Source: Pseudomonadales bacterium (lineage in GTDB: Bacteria; Pseudomonadota; Gammaproteobacteria; Pseudomonadales; Azotimanducaceae). Taken from it: 64,000 nt of DNA. The translations under genes and the position numbers were made by a program. This document shows, piece by piece, positions 25,798 through 34,760 of this stretch. Below the pieces are notes generated by a model. It was not told where the DNA came from. It did not search any database and saw nothing but the letters and a program-made list of their open reading frames with translations. How positions within the stretch are numbered: the stretch's first letter is position 1; every line of letters starts with the position of its first letter. The stretch covers positions 1 to 64,000 of the forward strand of contig JANQPF010000033.1 in the NCBI GenBank assembly GCA_028285415.1, given 5' to 3'.

Positions 25798-27693
25798 ATG
25801 GCAGAGAAAAAGTATTCTGCGGAATCCCTGCAGGTCCTCTCGGGTCTCGAGCCCGTCCGCCGCCGCCCCGGCATGTACACCGACACAACCCGTCCCAACC
25901 ACCTGGTCCAGGAGGTGGTGGACAACAGCGTCGACGAAGCCATTGCCGGATTTGCCCGCGAAATCGAAGTGACGCTCTTCAAAGACGGCTCGGTCGAGGT
26001 GATCGACGACGGGCGCGGCATGCCGGTTGACGTCCACCCGCAGCACAAAATTTCAGGCGTGGAGCTCATCCTCACCCGCCTGCACGCGGGCGGTAAGTTC
26101 GACAACGAGAACTACAGCTTCTCCGGGGGCCTGCACGGCGTGGGCGTCTCCGTCGTCAACGCGCTGTCGGAGTGGCTCGAGGTGGAGGTCAAGCGCGAAG
26201 GCCAGCTGCACGTGCAGAAGTACGCCAAAGGTAAACCCAAGGGCAAGCTCAAAGCCTCGGGAACCGTCGGCAAACGTAACACCGGTACAACCATCCGCTT
26301 TCTGCCGGAGGCAAGCTACTTCGACTCTGCCAACATCTCCGTACCGAGGCTGAAGCACCTCCTGCGCGCCAAGGCGGTACTCTGTTCCGGTCTCAGGGTC
26401 AGCCTCAACGTCGAGGGCAAGCAGGACGAAAACGAGTCCTGGCTCTACGAAGACGGTCTCAAGGGATACCTCGACAATGCGCTGGCGGGCGCCGAATGCC
26501 TGCCGAGCGAAACGATACTCTTCAACGCCGAAGGTAACGCCGAAGCGGTCGACTACGCGGTGAAGTGGGTGACCGATGGCGGCGAGCTCATTCAGGAGTC
26601 TTACGTCAATCTCATCCCCACCGCCCAGGGCGGTACCCACGTGAACGGCCTGCGTTCGGGTCTCTCCGATGCGTTGAAAGAATTCTGTGAATTCCGGGAT
26701 CTCTTGCCGCGCGGGGTCAAGCTCACCGGTGAGGATCTCTGGGAGCAGTGCAGCTACGTGCTTTCGGCCAAGCTTGCCGACCCGCAGTTTGCCGGGCAAA
26801 CGAAGGAGAAACTGTCCTCCCGGCAATCCGCCGCATTCATCTCGGGCGTTGCCAAGGACGCGTTCAGCCTGTGGCTGAACGAACACCCTGGCGATGGGGA
26901 GAAGATTGCCGAGCTTGCCATCTCCAACGCGCAGAAGCGTACGCAGGCAGCGAAGAAGGTGGCGCGCAAGAAAGTCACCGCGGGACCGGCGCTGCCGGGG
27001 AAACTCGCAGACTGCTCCGGTCAGGACGCCGATCGCGCTGAGCTCTTTCTCGTCGAAGGCGACTCCGCGGGTGGTTCCGCCAAGCAGGCGCGGGATCGGG
27101 AGTTTCAGGCTGTGCTGCCGCTGCGCGGCAAAATTCTGAACACCTGGGAAGTGGAGTCGAGCCAGGTCCTCGCCTCCCAGGAAGTGCACGACATTGCCAT
27201 CGCGCTGGGCGTCGATCCCGGGTCGAACGATCTGTCCGGCCTGCGCTACAACAAGATCTGCATCCTGGCGGACGCGGACTCGGACGGCCTGCACATTGCA
27301 ACGCTCCTCTGCGCGCTCTTCGTCAAGCACTTCCGCGCGCTGGTGGAAAACGGGCACGTGTTTGTTGCGATGCCGCCGCTGTACCGGATCGACATCGGCA
27401 AAGAGGTGTTCTACGCGCTCGACGAGTCGGAAAAAGAAGGTGTGCTCGACCGCATCGTCGCGGAGAAGAAGCGCGGCACGCCGGTGGTGCAGCGTTTCAA
27501 AGGCCTGGGCGAGATGAACCCCCTGCAGCTTCGAGAAACCACGATGGACCCGGACACCCGGCGCCTCGTGCAGCTTGCGCTCGGCGGCATCAAGAAAACC
27601 GAAGAGACGATGGACATGCTGCTTGCCAAGAAGCGCGCCCCCGACCGCCGCAACTGGCTGGAAAAGAAAGGCGACCAGGCGGAACTGGCCTGA
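25798..27693 (+). CDS. parE: DNA topoisomerase IV subunit B
   Basis: A 631-residue GHKL ATPase subunit of topoisomerase IV, which decatenates daughter chromosomes. N-terminal landmarks are LEPVRRRPGMYTDT, EVVDNSVDEAIAGFA, VIDDGRGMPVDVHP and GGKFDNENYSFSGGLHGVGVSVV. The TOPRIM region has ELFLVEGDSAGGSAKQARDR and ILADADSDGLHIATL. Length is that of ParE, not GyrB, since the long GyrB insertion is missing. parC follows after 29 bases. Confidence 0.97.
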   Translation: MAEKKYSAESLQVLSGLEPVRRRPGMYTDTTRPNHLVQEVVDNSVDEAIAGFAREIEVTLFKDGSVEVIDDGRGMPVDVHPQHKISGVELILTRLHAGGKFDNENYSFSGGLHGVGVSVVNALSEWLEVEVKREGQLHVQKYAKGKPKGKLKASGTVGKRNTGTTIRFLPEASYFDSANISVPRLKHLLRAKAVLCSGLRVSLNVEGKQDENESWLYEDGLKGYLDNALAGAECLPSETILFNAEGNAEAVDYAVKWVTDGGELIQESYVNLIPTAQGGTHVNGLRSGLSDALKEFCEFRDLLPRGVKLTGEDLWEQCSYVLSAKLADPQFAGQTKEKLSSRQSAAFISGVAKDAFSLWLNEHPGDGEKIAELAISNAQKRTQAAKKVARKKVTAGPALPGKLADCSGQDADRAELFLVEGDSAGGSAKQARDREFQAVLPLRGKILNTWEVESSQVLASQEVHDIAIALGVDPGSNDLSGLRYNKICILADADSDGLHIATLLCALFVKHFRALVENGHVFVAMPPLYRIDIGKEVFYALDESEKEGVLDRIVAEKKRGTPVVQRFKGLGEMNPLQLRETTMDPDTRRLVQLALGGIKKTEETMDMLLAKKRAPDRRNWLEKKGDQAELA

Positions 27694-27722
27694 CTCCTCA
27701 ACATCGACGTTGAAATAGACAT

Positions 27723-29972
27723 ATGACTGAAGAAGTTCAAGACCCCGACATCGAGCAGATGCCGCTTTCGGTGTATACCGAGCGGGCGTACCTTGATTAC
27801 TCCATGTACGTGATCAACGATCGCGCGCTGCCGCACATTGCTGATGGTTTGAAACCCGTGCAACGCCGCATCATCTACGCGATGAGCGAGTTGGGCCTCA
27901 ACAATCAGGCGAAGTACGCAAAGTCCGCCCGCACCGTTGGCGACGTGCTCGGCAAGTTTCACCCCCATGGTGACTCAGCGTGTTACGAAGCGATGGTCCA
28001 CATGGCGCAGCCGTTCTCATTCCGCTACCCGCTCGTGGACGGTCAAGGTAACTGGGGCGCACCGGACGATCCCAAGTCGTTCGCCGCCATGCGTTACACC
28101 GAAGCGCGCCTGTCGAAATACGCGGAGCTGCTGCTGGCCGAGGCCCGCCAGGGTACGGTCGACTACATTCCCAACTTTGACGGCACCGCGGATGAGCCGA
28201 AGCTCCTCCCCGCGCAGGTACCGTTTGTACTTCTGAACGGCAGCACCGGTATTGCCGTTGGCATGGCGACCGACATCCCGCCGCACAACATTAACGAGGT
28301 CATCAGCGCCTGTATCCACATGCTGGACAAGCCCAAGGCGACGGTGGCCGACATCATGACCCACATCAAGGCGCCGGATTTCCCGACCGAGGCGCAGATC
28401 ATCACGCCGGCGGCGGAGATCCGCGAGGTGTACGAGACCGGGCGCGGCAGCATCAAAGCCCGTGCGGTCTACACGATGGACAGCGGCGAAATTGTCATCA
28501 CCGCATTGCCCCACCAGACGTCACCCGCAAAGGTCCTCGAGCAGATTGCCCAACAGATGCACGCTAAGAAGCTACCGATGCTGGTGGATCTCAGAGACGA
28601 GTCGGACCACGAGAATCCAACGCGCCTGGTGCTGGTGCCGCGTTCCAACCGCGTGGATACCGAGCGGCTCATGAGCCACCTCTTTGCCACGACGGATCTC
28701 GAGCGCAGCTACCGGGTCAATCTCAACATGATTGGCCTCGACCAGCGCCCGCAGGTGAAAACCCTCGCCGGCATCATCAAAGAGTGGTTGACCTACCGGC
28801 AGGATACGGTCACCCGGCGTCTGCAGTTCCGGCTCGACAAGATCAACGACCGGCTGCATATCCTCGACGGATACCTGATTGCGTATCTCAATATCGACGA
28901 AGTGATCCGCATCATTCGCGAGGAAGATGAGCCGAAGCAGGAGCTGATGAAGCGCTACAAGCTCTCGGACGTTCAGGCCAACGCGATTCTCGACCTGCGT
29001 CTCCGGCAGCTGGCCAAGCTCGAGGAGATCCGTCTCCAGACTGAGAAAGAAGAACTTTCCGCGGAGAAAGCGGATCTGGAAAAAATCCTGGGCTCCAAGG
29101 CGCGGCTGAAGACGCTGGTTAAAAAAGAGCTCCTGGCGCTTGCGGAGGAATATGGCGACGAGCGCCGCTCGCCGCTGGCGGAAGTGGACGAGGCGGCCGC
29201 CTACAGCGAAGAGGACCTCCTCACCAACGAGCCGATTACCGTGGTGCTCTCCGAGAAGGGCTGGGTGCGCTCTGCCAAGGGTCACGAGATGGATCCGCAG
29301 GAGCTGAGCTACCGCTCCGGAGACAAATACGGTCAGGCGGGTCGGGGGCGGACCAACGAAACGCTGGTTTTCGTGGACTCGAACGGGCGTACCTACAACG
29401 CGGCGCCACACACGCTGCCGTCAGCCCGTGGCCAGGGTGAGCCGCTCACCGGCCGCTTCAAACCACCGCCGGGTGCAAAGTTCGTTGGTCTTGCGATTGG
29501 CGGGGGTGATGCGCCCGTGCTCATGGCTTCCGATGCCGGCTTTGGCTTCATCGGGCGTCTCAAGGACATGGTCACCAAGAACAAGGCCGGTAAGGCAACG
29601 CTGAGCGTCCCCGCTGGAGGTAACGCGTTGGCGCCGAGCCGGATTGATGCGGATCGTATTGATGAGAGCTTCGTTGCCGCCGTAACCGATCAAGGCCGCA
29701 TGCTCGTCTTTCCTCTGGCTGAGTTACCGGAGCTGTCCCGCGGCAAGGGAAACAAGCTGATCAACGTACCTACCAAGGCGTTCAAAGCGGGGGAAGAGAA
29801 GATGATAGCGGCGGTGGTGCTCAGCGTAGACGACGAGCTTGTCGTGCATGCCGGTCAACGCCATCTGAAGATGAAGCACAAGGATCTCGAAAACTACATT
29901 GGCGAGCGTGCCCGTCGCGGACGCAAGCTGCCGCGCGGTTTTCAGAAGGTGGATCGTCTTTCGATCAGCTAG
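27723..29972 (+). CDS. parC: DNA topoisomerase IV subunit A
   Basis: A 749-residue cleavage and religation subunit of topoisomerase IV. It has [31 protein letters not shown]-type start blocks (residues 20-50), the quinolone-resistance region [15 protein letters not shown] (near 80), and [15 protein letters not shown] with the catalytic Tyr (near 122). A coiled-coil segment lies at about residues 425-475, and the C-terminal part is shorter than in GyrA, as expected for ParC. The quinolone region shows Ser and Glu at the usual positions, so no resistance change is evident. Confidence 0.97.
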   Translation: MTEEVQDPDIEQMPLSVYTERAYLDYSMYVINDRALPHIADGLKPVQRRIIYAMSELGLNNQAKYAKSARTVGDVLGKFHPHGDSACYEAMVHMAQPFSFRYPLVDGQGNWGAPDDPKSFAAMRYTEARLSKYAELLLAEARQGTVDYIPNFDGTADEPKLLPAQVPFVLLNGSTGIAVGMATDIPPHNINEVISACIHMLDKPKATVADIMTHIKAPDFPTEAQIITPAAEIREVYETGRGSIKARAVYTMDSGEIVITALPHQTSPAKVLEQIAQQMHAKKLPMLVDLRDESDHENPTRLVLVPRSNRVDTERLMSHLFATTDLERSYRVNLNMIGLDQRPQVKTLAGIIKEWLTYRQDTVTRRLQFRLDKINDRLHILDGYLIAYLNIDEVIRIIREEDEPKQELMKRYKLSDVQANAILDLRLRQLAKLEEIRLQTEKEELSAEKADLEKILGSKARLKTLVKKELLALAEEYGDERRSPLAEVDEAAAYSEEDLLTNEPITVVLSEKGWVRSAKGHEMDPQELSYRSGDKYGQAGRGRTNETLVFVDSNGRTYNAAPHTLPSARGQGEPLTGRFKPPPGAKFVGLAIGGGDAPVLMASDAGFGFIGRLKDMVTKNKAGKATLSVPAGGNALAPSRIDADRIDESFVAAVTDQGRMLVFPLAELPELSRGKGNKLINVPTKAFKAGEEKMIAAVVLSVDDELVVHAGQRHLKMKHKDLENYIGERARRGRKLPRGFQKVDRLSIS

Positions 29973-29996
29973 GCGCCTGCGGAGGGAAACGTCGTG

Positions 29997-31124
29997 TCAG
30001 GCGGAAGCCTGATTGAAACCGAGAATAACGGTGGCCTGGCTCTCGATCAGCTGTGACTGCCGCTCAGGCAGCGCTGCAATCCAGTAGGTCTGTCCCTCGG
30101 CGTCGAGATCCACGAGGAGCGGGTGGTCATACGCTTCCGTCCACGCGCGCTCGTCGGCTTCCAGGTGCTCACAGACGATCTCCTCGACCAGCAGCGTGCT
30201 GGGCCGGGCCAGCGCTGCCAGCATCATCAGGCGATTGATGTCGGTGGTCTCCTCGATTGCCTCGAGGGGTAGATCGGTGAGCTCTCCAGGCGCGCCCGGG
30301 CATTCCGTTTCGCTGAGATGACAGCGAAACGCGCCTTCGGTTTCGAACTCCTCGAGGAGCGTCAGCATCAGGAACGATGCGCAGACCGCCTGCCCGGCGT
30401 CGACCATGCCCCGGTCGAAGAGCATCAGCACACCTTTGTCGTCGATGGGCAGCGCAAAACCGTGGTGGATGGCGCAGACCTCGCGAGCCATTGTCAGCGC
30501 ATCCTCGACCGCCTGTTCGCGCTGGGCCCGGCTCAAGCCGAGCTGGTTGTAGAGATTGATGCCGAGCACAAAGCTCGATTGCATGGCGGGCGGTGCGGGT
30601 TCCGGCACGGACACAATGGGGAGCGAACGGTTACCCCGTGCCGAAAGCTGCAGAATCCCGAGACTCACAAACGGCGCCCCGATCAGTACGGCAATCGACA
30701 GCAGCCAGTCCCAGGGACGTGCCGGCGGCGCAAATGCGGCTTTGTTCAAGACGACCGTGACGTAGCCGGCGATGGTATCGTCCATGGTCGCCTGCGCCGT
30801 GAAGTGGCTGTCCGGATCGGTGCTCCCCGACAGCGCCACAATTTCGTTGCCGGCGCTGTAGAAGACCACACCCGCAACTTCGTCGAAGTTTGCCACCTCG
30901 TTCGCAATGACCGCCAGCGCTATACGATCCTGATTCAGCATGAGCCCGGCGTTGGCATGCCCGAGCGTCTGCGACAGCGCCTCGCCGTAGCGGTCGATGT
31001 CGGCTTCAGGCGAGCGTGGGGGTGTCCAGATGACGAGCAGCGCAACGCCGCAGATGGCGGTGGCAATGAGTGCTGCGGGCAGCGTCGATTGGTTGGGTTT
31101 GAAGCGTTTCCACCAGTGAGACAA
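29997..31124 (-). CDS. Membrane protein divergent from serB (AhpA/YtjB-like N-terminus)
   Basis: A 375-residue inner-membrane protein. Transmembrane segment 1 is near residues 16-34 (AALIATAICGVALLVIW) and segment 2 near 138-160 (WLLSIAVLIGAPFVSLGILQL), with a roughly 100-residue periplasmic loop between and a large cytoplasmic C-terminus. Its place opposite serB recalls E. coli ytjB (smp), whose product has the same two-helix layout, but the C-terminal half is much longer here and resembles nothing I recognise. Its 3' end carries a perfect hairpin (TCAGGC/GCCTGA, 29997-30012) that includes the stop codon. Function unknown. Confidence 0.75.
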   Translation of the reverse strand: MSHWWKRFKPNQSTLPAALIATAICGVALLVIWTPPRSPEADIDRYGEALSQTLGHANAGLMLNQDRIALAVIANEVANFDEVAGVVFYSAGNEIVALSGSTDPDSHFTAQATMDDTIAGYVTVVLNKAAFAPPARPWDWLLSIAVLIGAPFVSLGILQLSARGNRSLPIVSVPEPAPPAMQSSFVLGINLYNQLGLSRAQREQAVEDALTMAREVCAIHHGFALPIDDKGVLMLFDRGMVDAGQAVCASFLMLTLLEEFETEGAFRCHLSETECPGAPGELTDLPLEAIEETTDINRLMMLAALARPSTLLVEEIVCEHLEADERAWTEAYDHPLLVDLDAEGQTYWIAALPERQSQLIESQATVILGFNQASA

Positions 31125-31252
31125 GGCGGGTCCTGCTCGAGCGCGTGACGGGAGAGCTAATCTAGCACACCTGAACGCGATATCGTCATTCGTCGACCAT
31201 TCGATCAGCCAACCCAGTACAATTGCGGCTGTTTTTTTGACGGCTTGACCCC

Positions 31253-32485
31253 GTGGCTGAAGAAATACTGCTGATTAACGTCTCCGGGCAGGACAAACCG
31301 GGGCTGATGTCGCTGTTGACCGACATTCTGACGCGCCACGGGGCGCGCATTCTCGACATTGGCCAGGCGGTCATTCACGAAGATCTGGCGCTGGGGCTTC
31401 TGGTGAGCGTGGCGGAGCAGGACGCCGGTGCGGTCATCCGTGAGGTGATGTTTCGCGCCAACGAAGCAGACTCGACGGTGCGCATCAGTAACGTCGAGGA
31501 GGCCGATTACGCGCTGTGGCTCGAAGCGTCCGGCAAAACCCGCTATATCCTGACCCTCCTGGCTGCCGGTGACGGCAGCGCACCGCTCAATGCCGTCAGC
31601 ACGCTGACGCATGGTGTTGGCCTCAACATCGACACCATCCGGCGTCTGACCGACCGAGGCGCCTCGCGCCCGGGTGAGGGGTTGCATCGTCTCTGTGCGG
31701 AAATGCGGGTACGTGGTGACGTAGAAGATCTCGCGGCGCTGCAGGCGGAGCTCATGGCAGCGGCGGAGTCGCTCAACTTCGATTTCAGCCTGCAGGAAGA
31801 CACGGTGTTTCGCCGCAACCGGCGCCTGGTCGCTTTTGATATGGACTCGACGCTGATCACCGCCGAGGTGATCGACGAGCTCGCCGCACGTCACGGCGTC
31901 GGTGAAGAGGTGGCTGCGATTACGGCTGAAGCCATGGCGGGTAACATCGACTTCCAGGAGAGCTTCCGCCGCCGGGCGGGACTGCTGCGAGGCATGCCGG
32001 TCTCCGTCCTCGACGAGGTGGCTGATCAGGTGGAGCTGAACGCCGGCGCGGATCGGCTCATTCGCGCGCTCAAGCACTTCGGCTACAAAACCGCGGTCAT
32101 CTCGGGTGGTTTTCAATACGTGGGCGAACGGCTCAAGCAAAAGCTCGGCATCGACTATGTCTACGCCAACGCGCTCGAAGTCGAGGACGGCGTCATGACC
32201 GGCGCGGTCCAGGGTGAGATTGTCGACGCCACCCGCAAAGCCGCGCTCCTCGAAGAAATTGCAGACAAAGAAGGCATTGCCCTGCAGCAGACCATTGCCA
32301 TCGGCGACGGCGCCAACGATCTGCCGATGCTCGCCCGCGCGGGTCTGGGCGTTGCGTTTCATGCCAAACCGGTCGTGCGCGAAAGCGCCCAGCACGCCAT
32401 TTCCAACTTCGGCCTCGACGCCGTGCTCTATCTCATCGGCTTCAGCGACCGCGACATCGACGAAGCCCTGCGCCACAGCAGTTGA
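31253..32485 (+). CDS. serB: Phosphoserine phosphatase with N-terminal ACT domains
   Basis: A 410-residue enzyme, final step of serine synthesis. The N-terminal 180 residues contain an ACT-type sensory region (LLINVSGQDKPGLMSLLTDIL), then the HAD phosphatase domain: VAFDMDSTLITAEVIDELA (catalytic DxDST, near residue 195), AVISGGFQYV (motif II), and IGDGANDLPMLARAGLGVAF (motif III/IV). This long form is the Pseudomonas type. The start is the GTG at 31253. A TACAAT at 31218-31223 could be a -10 element; its -35 is poor. Confidence 0.94.
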   Translation: MAEEILLINVSGQDKPGLMSLLTDILTRHGARILDIGQAVIHEDLALGLLVSVAEQDAGAVIREVMFRANEADSTVRISNVEEADYALWLEASGKTRYILTLLAAGDGSAPLNAVSTLTHGVGLNIDTIRRLTDRGASRPGEGLHRLCAEMRVRGDVEDLAALQAELMAAAESLNFDFSLQEDTVFRRNRRLVAFDMDSTLITAEVIDELAARHGVGEEVAAITAEAMAGNIDFQESFRRRAGLLRGMPVSVLDEVADQVELNAGADRLIRALKHFGYKTAVISGGFQYVGERLKQKLGIDYVYANALEVEDGVMTGAVQGEIVDATRKAALLEEIADKEGIALQQTIAIGDGANDLPMLARAGLGVAFHAKPVVRESAQHAISNFGLDAVLYLIGFSDRDIDEALRHSS

Positions 32486-32557
32486 AGTCATTGAGAAGAC
32501 AGGTCGAAGGTGTCGGTCAGGCCGATATAGAAACTTGGTTCAGTGGTGCGAGTAGAG

Positions 32558-32580
32558 CGAGTTTCGCGTAGCGAAACTCG
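32558..32580. repeat. REP-like hairpin, copy 1 (after serB)
   Basis: A perfect inverted repeat: CGAGTTTCGC, loop GTA, GCGAAACTCG. The same plan, CGAGTTT(T) arms with a 3-base loop, recurs three times at 59761-59948, about 27 kb away, so this is a dispersed repeat family rather than a single terminator. No T-run follows directly. Confidence 0.7.
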
Positions 32581-32584
32581 ATCA

Positions 32585-32645
32585 ACGACTTTATTACCGA
32601 AGAAAAATGTGCATCAGCACATTTATTCTTCGGTACTAAAGTCGT
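32585..32645. terminator. Long inverted repeat between convergent serB and fimX-like gene
   Basis: Arms of about 28 bases (32585-32612 and 32617-32645) enclose the loop ATCA; pairing is nearly perfect, with one bulged A and one T/C mismatch. The right arm contains the stop codon and last codons of the minus-strand fimX-like gene. It lies between two convergent genes, so a bidirectional transcription-stopping or mRNA-protecting hairpin is the likely role (inference). It has no clean T-run, so it is not a textbook terminator. Confidence 0.6.
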
Positions 32646-34701
32646 AGTCCATCTCCATCGACGGTTCCTGCAAGTAGTGACCCTGGATGTAGTTCGCGCC
32701 AGCCTGCCACAGCGTCGACAGGATGTTTGCGTTCTCCACCATCGGCACAATGGTCAGCTTGCCGGAGCCCTGCAGCTTCTGAATTTTCTCGATGAGACCG
32801 CTGCGCTGCTCGTCGTTGTCTTCCACGCCATCGACGATGGTGCCGTCGAGCTTGACCATGTCGACCGGCAGGTGGCGAAGCGTCTCGAACGGATCTTCGA
32901 TCAGGCCGAAGCGTGACAGCGAGGCGCGGCAGTGCATGTTGCGCAGGCCTTCAATGAACTCGCGGGTCTGACGGAGATACGTGGTGGCATCTTTCTCGGT
33001 CACCTGGAAGATCACGGCATCACTCGGCAGGCGTGCCGCCTTGATGGCAACGGTGAGCCACTGGAGAAACTCGGGATCGGCGATGCTGTTGCACGTGAGA
33101 TTCACCGTCAGACGGGTGGCGTGACCCTTGGCGCGGTGCACGCTCAGCATCTTGATCGACTGCAGGATCACCCAGCGGTCGATCTTGCCGGCGACGTTGT
33201 TGTCGATGGCGGTCTGCAGGAATTTGCCGGGTTCAATCTGTCCACCTTCCGGATCGGTCATGCGCAGGAAGACTTCGTAGTGCTCATCGGAGTCACCGCG
33301 CAGACTGATGACCGGCTGGAACAAGAGCACAAAGCTCTTTTTCTCGATGGCGTCGGTGATCTGCCGCATGATGATGGCGGCGTTGTCCCAGTTGTTGTCC
33401 TCAGCTTCCGGCTCGTTGGTCGGAATGTGCACGGAATTGTTGGACTCGGTTTCGAGGTGGTCCAGCAGGTTGCCGTACGCCACGTCGAGGGTCTTGCTGA
33501 CGCCTTGTTCAGCGTCGTACGCGGCCCCGCCAATCATGATTGTCGGGCGTACTGTTTTTTCCTGCACTTCGAACATCAGCTCGCCGACTGACTCGCGGAT
33601 CTTCTCCGCTCGCGCGACAGCCTCGTCGTGGTTGTCCGCAATGATGGCAATGGCCGTTTCGAAGTTGCTGATGCGCGTCACCGGGCAGTCTTCCGCGAGC
33701 ACGACAATGTGTTGCCAGACTTTGCGGCAGATCGACTCGGTTCCAACCAGGCCGTACGCCTGCTGCTGGGTATGGTGGTGGTCCAATGCGGCCACCAGGA
33801 GATACGCATTGTCCGGCTCGCTCGCAAAGAGCGTCTCAGCCGCTTTGACGAAACCCGGGAGCTCCAGCTCACTCGACATGACCGGTGCTGGGACGTCGGT
33901 ATCTTCGTCACCTGCGCTGCTCGGTGCCGTGCTCTCGGTGCGCACGGTGACCTGCAGGCAGGCCTCACCTTCGTACTGAGAATTGGCAAGCGTCATGGAG
34001 CCTGAGACGGGATCATCGCCCTGGCTCGTAAAATCGAAGACGGCCTCTTCAGCACCGTTGCGCAGAGCTTTGAGGTGAATCTTCAGCTGTTCCGCGCTGT
34101 CAGCGGACAGGATGTCTACGAGCGATTCGCCGCATAGATCGTCCACGTCATTGTAGCCGAACAGGTCCAGATAGCCTTCGTTGGCATGAATGTGCATGCC
34201 TTCGTGGACGTAGGCGATGGCAGCCCGTGAGCCCTGCAGCAGGAGCTGACAGCGCTGCTCAGCTTCTTTGAGCGCGCGCCTTACCTGGGAGAAATGTTCC
34301 CGCTGGCAGATGTGTTCGAGCTCGCGTTTGACCACCAGCGCAAGCTGTTCGTGTGCGTTGGCAGGAACCGCGTCGGTGGCGCCGAGGTTCAAGGCGCTGG
34401 CCACGCTCCAGGTCTCGCTGTCTTCGTCGTCGTGGGTCAGCAGGATGAGGGGTGTGTGGGGGGCGTTTGCGCGTATGCGCGGCAGGAGACTATCCAGGCC
34501 TTCGAGCTTGTCTGTGAGCAGGACGAGATCCGCTTCGCCCTGGGAGACGATTTGCGCAATGTGCGCGAGATCGTCACTGATGCTGAGTTTGGTCGCCACG
34601 CCCGCATCGCGGAGCGAGGAGTCCAATTCGTGCGCGGAGTTTTCAGACTTTTCCGCAATCAGCAGACGCGTGGTTACATGCTGTGATAGCTGTGCCGACA
34701 T
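32623..34701 (-). CDS. FimX-like degenerate GGDEF/EAL protein
   Basis: A 692-residue protein with a REC-like N-terminus (residues 10-125), PAS (150-245), GGDEF-like (285-425) and EAL-like (440-690) domains. Both catalytic domains are degenerate. The GGDEF motif is absent. The EAL signature is EVFLRM, and the metal-binding DDFG loop is replaced by SRFGLIED, so phosphodiesterase activity is unlikely. Retained c-di-GMP-pocket features include VNLTCNSI, FQVTEKD, VDMVKLDG and QGHYLQEP. Domain order, length (FimX is 691 residues in P. aeruginosa) and position next to serB all point to FimX, a c-di-GMP receptor controlling type IV pilus assembly through PilB. The last codons lie in a long hairpin. 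Confidence 0.88.
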   Translation of the reverse strand: MSAQLSQHVTTRLLIAEKSENSAHELDSSLRDAGVATKLSISDDLAHIAQIVSQGEADLVLLTDKLEGLDSLLPRIRANAPHTPLILLTHDDEDSETWSVASALNLGATDAVPANAHEQLALVVKRELEHICQREHFSQVRRALKEAEQRCQLLLQGSRAAIAYVHEGMHIHANEGYLDLFGYNDVDDLCGESLVDILSADSAEQLKIHLKALRNGAEEAVFDFTSQGDDPVSGSMTLANSQYEGEACLQVTVRTESTAPSSAGDEDTDVPAPVMSSELELPGFVKAAETLFASEPDNAYLLVAALDHHHTQQQAYGLVGTESICRKVWQHIVVLAEDCPVTRISNFETAIAIIADNHDEAVARAEKIRESVGELMFEVQEKTVRPTIMIGGAAYDAEQGVSKTLDVAYGNLLDHLETESNNSVHIPTNEPEAEDNNWDNAAIIMRQITDAIEKKSFVLLFQPVISLRGDSDEHYEVFLRMTDPEGGQIEPGKFLQTAIDNNVAGKIDRWVILQSIKMLSVHRAKGHATRLTVNLTCNSIADPEFLQWLTVAIKAARLPSDAVIFQVTEKDATTYLRQTREFIEGLRNMHCRASLSRFGLIEDPFETLRHLPVDMVKLDGTIVDGVEDNDEQRSGLIEKIQKLQGSGKLTIVPMVENANILSTLWQAGANYIQGHYLQEPSMEMDYDFSTEE

Positions 34702-34760
34702 ATCCTTTTTCGCTCCAAGGTCCTACAGCTAGTTCCTCGAAGCAAGGACAAGCATAGAGG

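Noticed and set aside
31205-32491. Open minus-strand frame of 428 codons under serB
   Set aside because: serB is certain, and the antisense protein has no motif.
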